From contig DVOR01000127.1 in NCBI GenBank assembly GCA_018713405.1, positions 1 through 5,411 on the forward strand: a stretch of 5,411 bases of DNA. The letters run 5' to 3'. Positions 1 through 5,411 of this stretch are shown one piece after another. The stretch is from Candidatus Spyradenecus faecavium (lineage in GTDB: Bacteria > Verrucomicrobiota > Kiritimatiellia > RFP12 > DVOR01). The notes under the pieces are model-generated. The model did not search any database. It saw only the letters and a program-made list of their open reading frames with translations, and was not told the origin of the DNA. Both the position numbers and the translations under genes were made by a program. Positions within the stretch are counted from its first letter, which is position 1. Each line of letters starts with the position of its first letter.

Positions 1-6
1 TATACT
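1..6 (+). promoter_or_regulatory. Possible -10 promoter hexamer
   Basis: TATACT differs at one position from the sigma-70-type consensus TATAAT and stands out as an AT-rich hexamer in very GC-rich DNA. It lies 32 bases before the start codon of the large membrane/TPR gene, so a transcript starting about 6-8 bases downstream would have a short leader carrying the Shine-Dalgarno site. The matching -35 element would lie outside the window and cannot be checked. A chance match is quite possible. Confidence 0.25.
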
Positions 7-25
7 GTGGGGGTCTGAGCCTTCC

Positions 26-31
26 AAGGAG
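26..31 (+). promoter_or_regulatory. Shine-Dalgarno site of the membrane/TPR gene
   Basis: AAGGAG is a strong match to the anti-Shine-Dalgarno end of 16S rRNA and ends seven bases before the ATG at 39. This spacing fixes the start codon of the downstream gene with good confidence, although the reading frame stays open upstream to the window edge. Confidence 0.85.
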
Positions 32-38
32 CGCGTTT

Positions 39-3000
39 ATGTTCAGTTCATTGTTGGATTATCTCTGTTCCCGCCCGTTCCCGGAGGCGCCGCGGTGGCG
101 GTGGCGGTTGCGGGCGTTGCTGTGGGCGGCGGCCTTCGGGGTGTTGGCCTTCGCGGTGGGGTGGGCGCTGTCGGGCGATTTCGCGGTGCCGGGGGAGAAC
201 ACGACGGCGCTGGCGGCGCTCTCGGGCTCGCCGGTGGTGATGGATTTCATCGGGCCCCGGAATGTGCTGGGGGCGAGCCACCCGTTGCTGTGGTCGCTGG
301 TGGGGCTTTTCGGCGCGACGCCCACGATGGGGGCGCTGAACCTGTTGGGCGCGGCGGTGATGGGGGTGATCGTGGCGCTGACGTGGCTGTTGGTGCGCTT
401 CTGGTGCCTGGATGGGGGCGGGGAGGAGACGTCGACGCTGCGGCTGGCGCGGCGGGCGTGGTTCGCCTCGGGGGCGGTCTGCCTGGCCTTTCTCTTCTCG
501 TTGCCGGGGCTTTATGGGGCGACGACGCTGACCTTCAACGCCTGGGGCTTCATGCTGTTGTTGCTCTGCGCGGTGTTGCAGAACGTCTACGCCATGAGCG
601 GGGGGCGTCGGCGCCTGATGGTGCTGGCCTCCGTGGTCTTGGGCGCGTGCGCGGTGGAGACGCCGTGGGTGCTGGCGCTGGTGCCGTTCTTCTTCCTGCG
701 GGCGGTGGTGGCGGAGTGGCGCCTGTGGGACCACAGCGCGCGGAACCTGACCTTCTGGTTCGTGGGCTTCGTGGCCGGCGCGGCGGCCGTGCTGTTGCTG
801 GCCACGTGGCGGGTGACGGGCGGCTTCTCGCCCTTCGCGGTGTGGGGGGTGGAGCGCGAGGTGCTGGAGCATGTCTTCCTGCCCACGGTGATGGGCTGGG
901 TGGCGGGCCCGTGGCTGCTCAACGTGGCCGGCGCGGTGGCCCTGCCGTTGGTGGCCTGGGGCGTGGCGCGCGCCTTGCTGGCCAACACGCGTTCGTTGGG
1001 CCTGCTGATCGGCGGGGTGGTGGTGACGGGGTGCGCCTTCGGCCTGCAGTGGGGGCTGATCCCGCTCTCGCCGTGGGTGAACTGGCTGGCCATGGGCGGG
1101 CAGCCGCTGGCCGTGGGCTGGATGGGGGCGTTGGCCTGCGGCATGCTGGCCGCCGGCTGGGGCGTGCAGCTGTTGGCGCGCGCCTCGACGATGCACCAGG
1201 ACCCTGACACGCGCCGGGAGCTCCCCATCGTGCGGGCCGGGCGCATCGTCGGCGGGGTCTGCCTGGCGGCGACCGTGGCCGCGCTGGCCGTGACCTGCGG
1301 CGTGCAGACCCACCGCTTCCTGAAGCTGGACCGCGCCATGGCCACGCGCTTCGCCGAGGAGACCGTCGGGCCGCTGCAGGAGCAGGGCCGCACCTACCTC
1401 CTGGGCTCGCGCACCGGCTGGATCGACCCGCACCTGGCGCTGGTGGCGCGCGAGCGCGGCTACCCGCTCACCCTCTTCGTCACCGCCCTGGCCGGGAAGC
1501 TCGAGACCGACGAGCGCCCCCCCGAATCGGAATCCGAGAAGGCCCTTGACCGCGCCCTCCGCGCCTCCACCTATCTCACGCGCCTCCACACGCAGCTGTG
1601 GGAGGACCCCGCGCTCGGCGACGTGGACCGCTTCCGCCTGACGCACCTGCTGGATTACGACTTCTACGTCTTCGTGGAGGACTTCTTCAAGGCGCAGCCC
1701 AACGCGCGCCAGATCGCCGCGGCCTACGACCTGGCCGACGTCTGGTCCGTCCTCGACACGCGCCTGAGCGTGGCCGCCGACGCCGCCGACGGCGCCCAGC
1801 GTGCCATCCCCGACCTCACCTACTACCTGCCCACGCCCGCCCGCCGCCTGGCCACCGACGCCGAGGCCGAGGCCAAGATCGCCGCCCAGCAGACCCTGCA
1901 GGCCCGGTGGGCCGACACCCTCGCCGAGCCCGAGCTGCCCTGGTGGGACCTCAACCGCGGCACCCAGGCCGCCATCCGCCGCCACCTGGGCCTGATGGCC
2001 AACAACCTCGGCGTCTGGCTCAACGACCAGGGCGCCCTGGCCGCCGAACGCGCCGCCGACGCCGCGCGCGACGGCAAGGAGGCCGAGGCCAAGGCCCTCG
2101 CCGACCAATCCGCCCGCCGCCTGGCCCAGGCCGCCGACAGCTACTACTACGCCTTCAAGACCGACCCCGGCAACCTCTCCGCCAAGCTGAACGTCTTCTA
2201 CCTCTGCGTCGAGCAGGGGCTCCTCCCCGAGCGCCGCGACGAGATCTCCCGCGACTTCGAGGCCCTCGTCCGCAACCTGCAGGAGACCGGCCGCCGCTAC
2301 GACTTCGGCGCCGTGGGCTACCTCTACGGCTACATCCGCAACTACGCCGCCTTCGTCCAGCGCGGGTGGGGGTGGGCCGCCACCGCCGCCCCCGAGGCCA
2401 TCCTCAGCTACCTCGGCGGCCGCCGCGCCGCCCTCGGCGACGCCGCCCTCTCCAACGTCAACATCGCCACCGCCGCGGTCTACGAGCTCCACGGCCAGAT
2501 CGAGAGCTCCGAGTCCCTCTACCGCGCCGTCCTCGATTCCGACCCCGACAACTTCGAGGCCCTCCGCGGCCTGGCCCGCCTCGCCCTCCAGCGCGGGCAG
2601 GTCCGGGAGGCCGGCGCCTTCCTCGCCCGCGCCGAGGCCGTCATCGACCGCTACGAGGCCGGCTTCGACGCCTTCAAGACCGCCTTCAAGGAAGCCCTCT
2701 CGCGCGCCGACGCCCGCCTCATCGTCAACGACGACGCCGGCGCCATCGAGGCCCTCAAGGGCGACACCGACCTCCCCAAGGAGGACTACCAGCGCATCCT
2801 CGAGCAGGGCGAGGCCCAGGGCGCCGTCTTCCGTGCCGAGGCCCACCGCGGCCTGGCCCGCATCGCCCTCCGCGAGGGCGACCGCCCGGAGGCCGCCCGC
2901 CAGCTCGTCCGCGCCCAGCAGGCCATCGCCGACGCCGCCCCGCCCCTCACCCCCCTCGTCTTCGACCAAGCGGCCTACCTCATGGCCAAGGGCGACCTGG

Positions 3001-3968
3001 AGGGCGCCGCCCGCGCCGTCTCCGCCTACATCAAGGCCAACCCCGACGCCCTCGACGGCTGGGCCATGCTCGGCATGATCGAGGTCGAGCGCGGCGACCG
3101 CGCCCGCGCCGCCAACGAGGAGGCCGACGCCCAGGAGCGCTACCGCGCCGCCTCCGGCCACATCCTGGACAACATCACCCGCCTGGCCCACAAGAACGGG
3201 CAGGACGCCTACTTCGCGCACATCATCCGCGGCCGCCTCGCCCAGTCCGAGGCCCGCAAGGCAGAGGCCGGCGCCCTCTCCGCCTCGGGCATCCCCCCCG
3301 CCGCACGCGAGCGCTGGAAAGAGGCCCGCGACCAGTACCGCCGCGCCTACGCCCTCCGCCCCCGCATCCGCAGCCGCCTCCTCGAGAGCATCCTGCACAT
3401 CGACCGCCGTCTGGGCGACAAGTCCGCCGCCGAGGCCGACGCCTTCGCCATCCTCCGCGAGGAGCCCGCCAACCCCTTCGCCAACTTCGTCATCGGCACC
3501 CAGCGCATGGAAGACGCCCACTTCGACGAGGCCCGCACCTACTTCGCCCGCTCCTACGACGCCCGCGGCCTCGCCTCCGGCCTCGAGCTCATCAACAACT
3601 ACGCCGAGGCCCTCGCACGCTCCGCCGACCCCGCCGACCGCGCCCGGGCCGAGGCCCTCGCCGAGGACGCCGCCCTCCGCCAGGCCCCCGGCAACTACGT
3701 CCTCCGCGCCACCTACGCCCTCACCCTCGCCCTCAACGGCAAGCCCGAGCAGGCCAAGGAGACCCTCGCCCAGGCCCGCGAGATCGCCGAGACCCGCCGC
3801 GTCCCCGTCGACCCCCGCATCGGCTTCGTCGACGCCTGGATCGCCGTCGGCCAAGGCAAGAACGTCGAGGCCAAGCGCTGCCTCGACACCCTCCGCGCCG
3901 CCATCGGCGCCGACCTCACCCCCCGCGACCGCCACGACCTCGCCGAACTCCAAAAGGCCATCCGCTGA
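39..3968 (+). CDS. Large polytopic membrane protein with C-terminal TPR domain (GT-C / DUF2723-like, putative)
   Basis: This 1309-residue protein has two halves. Residues 1-23 end in a basic stretch (RWRWRLR) that should stay in the cytoplasm. About ten to eleven hydrophobic segments follow, near residues 24-44, 98-120, 140-160, 166-185, 192-206, 209-224, 238-256, 282-312, 319-338, 357-379 and 403-421. The loop after the first helix carries PGENTTALAAL and then, near residue 81, HPLLW. A helix beginning NLLGA follows. This order resembles the DUF2723/TMEM260-like branch of GT-C glycosyltransferases, where the loop normally reads GD-x-x-E and later HP-x-G; the match is by eye and partial. After the last helix, residues 449-485 (GRTYLLGSRTGWIDPHLALV onward) resemble the post-membrane segment of that family. 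Residues from about 648 to 1290 are helical and TPR-rich. Basic residues before the last helix (RRELPIVRAGR) suggest the soluble half is extracytoplasmic. The start is set by AAGGAG at 26-31. A glycan-transfer role in the envelope is inferred; a TPR scaffold without catalytic activity is the main alternative. Confidence 0.93.
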   Translation: MFSSLLDYLCSRPFPEAPRWRWRLRALLWAAAFGVLAFAVGWALSGDFAVPGENTTALAALSGSPVVMDFIGPRNVLGASHPLLWSLVGLFGATPTMGALNLLGAAVMGVIVALTWLLVRFWCLDGGGEETSTLRLARRAWFASGAVCLAFLFSLPGLYGATTLTFNAWGFMLLLLCAVLQNVYAMSGGRRRLMVLASVVLGACAVETPWVLALVPFFFLRAVVAEWRLWDHSARNLTFWFVGFVAGAAAVLLLATWRVTGGFSPFAVWGVEREVLEHVFLPTVMGWVAGPWLLNVAGAVALPLVAWGVARALLANTRSLGLLIGGVVVTGCAFGLQWGLIPLSPWVNWLAMGGQPLAVGWMGALACGMLAAGWGVQLLARASTMHQDPDTRRELPIVRAGRIVGGVCLAATVAALAVTCGVQTHRFLKLDRAMATRFAEETVGPLQEQGRTYLLGSRTGWIDPHLALVARERGYPLTLFVTALAGKLETDERPPESESEKALDRALRASTYLTRLHTQLWEDPALGDVDRFRLTHLLDYDFYVFVEDFFKAQPNARQIAAAYDLADVWSVLDTRLSVAADAADGAQRAIPDLTYYLPTPARRLATDAEAEAKIAAQQTLQARWADTLAEPELPWWDLNRGTQAAIRRHLGLMANNLGVWLNDQGALAAERAADAARDGKEAEAKALADQSARRLAQAADSYYYAFKTDPGNLSAKLNVFYLCVEQGLLPERRDEISRDFEALVRNLQETGRRYDFGAVGYLYGYIRNYAAFVQRGWGWAATAAPEAILSYLGGRRAALGDAALSNVNIATAAVYELHGQIESSESLYRAVLDSDPDNFEALRGLARLALQRGQVREAGAFLARAEAVIDRYEAGFDAFKTAFKEALSRADARLIVNDDAGAIEALKGDTDLPKEDYQRILEQGEAQGAVFRAEAHRGLARIALREGDRPEAARQLVRAQQAIADAAPPLTPLVFDQAAYLMAKGDLEGAARAVSAYIKANPDALDGWAMLGMIEVERGDRARAANEEADAQERYRAASGHILDNITRLAHKNGQDAYFAHIIRGRLAQSEARKAEAGALSASGIPPAARERWKEARDQYRRAYALRPRIRSRLLESILHIDRRLGDKSAAEADAFAILREEPANPFANFVIGTQRMEDAHFDEARTYFARSYDARGLASGLELINNYAEALARSADPADRARAEALAEDAALRQAPGNYVLRATYALTLALNGKPEQAKETLAQAREIAETRRVPVDPRIGFVDAWIAVGQGKNVEAKRCLDTLRAAIGADLTPRDRHDLAELQKAIR
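1980..3908 (+). other. TPR-rich soluble domain of the membrane protein
   Basis: Residues 648-1290 contain several helix-turn-helix units with TPR spacing and typical endings of the form Y-x-x-A-hydrophobic then DP-x-N. The clearest are near residues 697-726 (YYYAFKTDPGNLSAKLN), 811-866 (YRAVLDSDPDNFEALRGLA then an LALQRG turn), 974-1015 (YIKANPDALDGWAMLG), 1128-1174 and 1219-1250. TPR arrays bind proteins or peptides. Fused to a GT-C-like membrane domain they recall eukaryotic TMTC O-mannosyltransferases, but that is an analogy of architecture, not shown homology. Unit boundaries are by eye and degenerate units are likely between the clear ones. Confidence 0.75.
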
Positions 3969-3981
3969 CGCCCCGGAGGCC

Positions 3982-4016
3982 AAAAAAGGCCGCCGCCCCA
4001 CCTCGGGACGGCGGCC
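3982..4016 (-). terminator. Intrinsic terminator of the beta-helix gene
   Basis: Bases 3988-3995 (GGCCGCCG) pair perfectly with 4009-4016 (CGGCGGCC). After one C/A mismatch three more G-C pairs can form, leaving a five-base loop. Read on the minus strand the hairpin is followed directly by six T residues (complement of the A run 3982-3987), the classical Rho-independent layout, and it begins 17 bases after the minus-strand stop. Read on the plus strand the hairpin starts 19 bases after the stop of the membrane/TPR gene, but no T run follows it, so it should stop that transcript less well or need Rho. Confidence 0.85.
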
Positions 4017-4033
4017 CAGGTTGTGAGCCCTGC

Positions 4034-5411
4034 TCAGCGCAGGCGGAGGCGGTAGCCGGGGAGCCACAGCGGCGCGGTGGCCTCCAGCCAGTAGCTCGGC
4101 CAGCGCTCGCGGAAGGCCTCCTCCTGGTCGCGGGGCACGGTGACGGAGCCGGAGAGGGACTTGGTGCCCGTGGAGCCGGGGGCGTTCGTGTTGAAGGAGG
4201 TGACCCAGGGCGAGTTCGCCCACAGGCGCGACTCTTGGCTCGTGATGGCGGCTCCCTGCCAGGAGACGCGGAGGTTCTCCACCGTGGTGCCGCCGGCGTT
4301 GTTGAAGTGGCCCACGCACCCGGCCACGGCGTCGTTCGTGCCGGAGGCGTTGGAGAGACGGGCGGTGGGGCGGAGGGTGACGGCGCAGTCGCGCACGGTG
4401 TTGGCGCCGGGGCCGCCGACCCACGCGGCCAACCCGCCCACGGTGGTCTGGTCGGTGGGGATGAGGCCGGCCGTGCCGCACCCGCTGCCGGAGGGGTCGG
4501 CCAGGTTGCGGACCCACCCGGCAATGTCGACGCGGACGTTCTCCAACGTGAAGCCGCTTCCCTCGCCGGCCCAGGCGTTGGCGACGCCGCCGCCCGCCTG
4601 CTTGGCGCCCTGCACCTCGCCGTGCTCCCCGATGCGGACGGTCACGTTCCGGATGACGCCGTTCCCGCTGAGCGAGGTGGCGAGCACGGCGGCGCGGCCG
4701 TTCCCGGGGACGGCCTTGCAGTCCGCATACTCCCAGTCGTTCTTGCGGTCGTTGCGGGTGACGATGCGGCCATCGAGGACGATGGTGAGGTCCTGGACGG
4801 TGCCGGAGAGCTCGCGGATGAGCGCGGTGTCCTCATAGGTCACAATCCAAACGCCCTCGGGGATCGTCAGCGTGTGGCCGTTGCCGTCGAGGGTGCGGGA
4901 GAAGGCGGGGATGGGGAGCGGGTCGTGCGTGAAGGTGATGTCCCCCGCCAGACGGACGTTGTGGCCCGGGTTCTCCTGGAACCAGAACCAATCCTTCTCG
5001 CTGTCGAGCAGGTAAGAACCATCAGCGTCCTGCGGGGGCGTGGGCCAGAGGTAGTCGTGCGGCCAGATGGCTTGTGCTTGGTTCTGAGCTAGGCAAAGAA
5101 GGTCATCGGTGCCCCAGCGGGTGTCGGAGTAGTATCCCCAACTCATGGCGCCGCCATAACCTTCTATGCGGATGCGGTTGCACTTCGCGCGGTAAGTGGT
5201 GGGGCCGGTGTAAGTGTGGTAGGAGCCGGTATTGCCATTGTAGGACCAGTTGATCCAATAGGTATCGGAGTCCAGGCGAGAGAAGTAACCCTTCGATCCA
5301 TCTCTGCGGAGGTAGTTGGCGATTTCGTCCCAACCCAAGTGATAACTGGTGTCGGAGTAAATCGCTTGGCCGACAACGATGCGGCGCTTGGGGACACCGC
5401 GGTTGGTCAGC
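4034..5411 (-). CDS. C-terminal part of a beta-helix (pectin-lyase-like, GLUG-like) surface protein, cut by the window edge
   Basis: The frame is open from the right edge to the TGA at 4034-4036, giving 458 complete codons; the true start lies outside the window, and a TTG near 5338 is only an internal leucine. Counting from the first full codon, residues 1-110 are rich in Tyr, Trp, Asp and Asn and match no family I know. Residues about 150-185 (LAGDITFTHDP, then TLDGNGHTLTIPEGVWIV) are the typical opening of a right-handed beta-helix. Five rungs of the form hydrophobic-x-[DN]-hydrophobic-x-V follow: VQDLTI, IRNVTV, LENVRV, VRDCAV, VENLRV. The turns before them, such as VGGLAAWVGGPG, resemble the GLUG motif. 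The tail (residues 425-458) ends PLWLPGYRLRLR, with no LPxTG, PEP-CTERM or membrane anchor. Such proteins are usually exported adhesins or polysaccharide-active proteins; I see no catalytic residues that would name an enzyme. No signal peptide is visible because the N-terminus is missing. Confidence 0.88.
   Translation of the reverse strand, partial: LTNRGVPKRRIVVGQAIYSDTSYHLGWDEIANYLRRDGSKGYFSRLDSDTYWINWSYNGNTGSYHTYTGPTTYRAKCNRIRIEGYGGAMSWGYYSDTRWGTDDLLCLAQNQAQAIWPHDYLWPTPPQDADGSYLLDSEKDWFWFQENPGHNVRLAGDITFTHDPLPIPAFSRTLDGNGHTLTIPEGVWIVTYEDTALIRELSGTVQDLTIVLDGRIVTRNDRKNDWEYADCKAVPGNGRAAVLATSLSGNGVIRNVTVRIGEHGEVQGAKQAGGGVANAWAGEGSGFTLENVRVDIAGWVRNLADPSGSGCGTAGLIPTDQTTVGGLAAWVGGPGANTVRDCAVTLRPTARLSNASGTNDAVAGCVGHFNNAGGTTVENLRVSWQGAAITSQESRLWANSPWVTSFNTNAPGSTGTKSLSGSVTVPRDQEEAFRERWPSYWLEATAPLWLPGYRLRLR
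4253..4798 (-). repeat. Beta-helix rungs / GLUG-like protein repeats
   Basis: Five short strands recur at protein level, with rung starts at about bases 4798, 4654, 4546, 4396 and 4282, so rungs are 36 to 50 residues apart. The last four are each preceded by a small Gly/Ala-rich turn (RAAVLATSLSGNG, AGGGVANAWAGEGSG, VGGLAAWVGGPGA, VAGCVGHFNNAGG). The bases themselves are diverged, so this is an old structural repeat rather than a recent DNA duplication. Confidence 0.7.

Noticed and set aside
3978..3991. Short palindrome GGCC-A6-GGCC
   Set aside because: A four-pair stem with an all-A loop would be weak and competes with the strong hairpin; it is likely incidental to the terminator T run.
4027..4044. 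A second small hairpin (GCCCTGC / GCAGGC) overlapping the minus-strand stop
   Set aside because: It needs a bulge, has no T run and overlaps coding sequence; the neighbouring perfect 8-bp hairpin explains termination better.
48..4517. A 1489-codon open frame on the minus strand, antisense to almost the whole membrane/TPR gene
   Set aside because: It is a by-product of extreme GC content and C/G-ending codons. Its translation is low-complexity Gly/Ala/Val/Arg/His with no domain, and it runs across the gap and into the beta-helix gene.
1598..5092. A 1164-codon open frame on the plus strand
   Set aside because: It is an out-of-frame reading of the TPR region and then antisense to the beta-helix gene, made mostly of Pro and Arg, with no ribosome binding site or recognisable fold.
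5336..5338. TTG as start codon of the beta-helix gene
   Set aside because: The frame stays open upstream to the window edge with protein-like sequence (GVPKRRIVVGQAIYSDTSYH), so this is an internal leucine codon.
1..5411. CRISPR array, tRNA/rRNA, insertion sequence, attachment site or defence system
   Set aside because: I saw no regularly spaced direct repeats, transposase, integrase, nuclease or cloverleaf on either strand.

Overview
The window is very GC-rich bacterial DNA; one line of the beta-helix gene reaches 49 G/C in 60 bases. It holds two protein-coding genes that converge on a 65-base gap. Together they fill nearly the whole window. Translation of the first gene starts from a strong Shine-Dalgarno site, which argues against Bacteroidota, where such sites are usually weak. 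A large GT-C-like membrane protein fused to TPRs, next to a large beta-helix surface protein, is the sort of content I would expect in the Planctomycetota-Verrucomicrobiota-Chlamydiota group, perhaps a Kiritimatiellota-like member. That placement is an inference from style only; no marker gene is present.

Layout: bases 1-38 hold a possible -10 hexamer and a clear ribosome binding site. Bases 39-3968 (+) encode a 1309-residue protein. Its first third is a polytopic membrane domain of about ten to eleven helices, resembling the GT-C / DUF2723 (TMEM260-like) class. The rest is a long helical, TPR-rich soluble part. Bases 3969-4033 are the gap between the two stop codons and contain a perfect 8-bp GC hairpin followed, on the minus strand, by six T residues: an intrinsic terminator for the minus-strand gene. 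Bases 4034-5411 (-) are the last 458 codons of a gene cut by the right edge. They encode a pectin-lyase-like beta-helix with GLUG-like rungs, preceded by an aromatic, Tyr/Trp/Asp-rich module I cannot assign.

The two genes are convergent, so they are not an operon, and nothing in the sequence shows that they work together. The membrane protein may act in envelope glycosylation or glycan handling, and the beta-helix protein is probably exported; a functional link is speculation. The most notable internal signals are a sharp change in synonymous codon choice and GC skew between the membrane half and the TPR half of the first gene, and a fall in GC content towards the 5' side of the second. I find no RNA gene, mobile element, CRISPR array or attachment site, and no clear evidence of a new multi-gene system.
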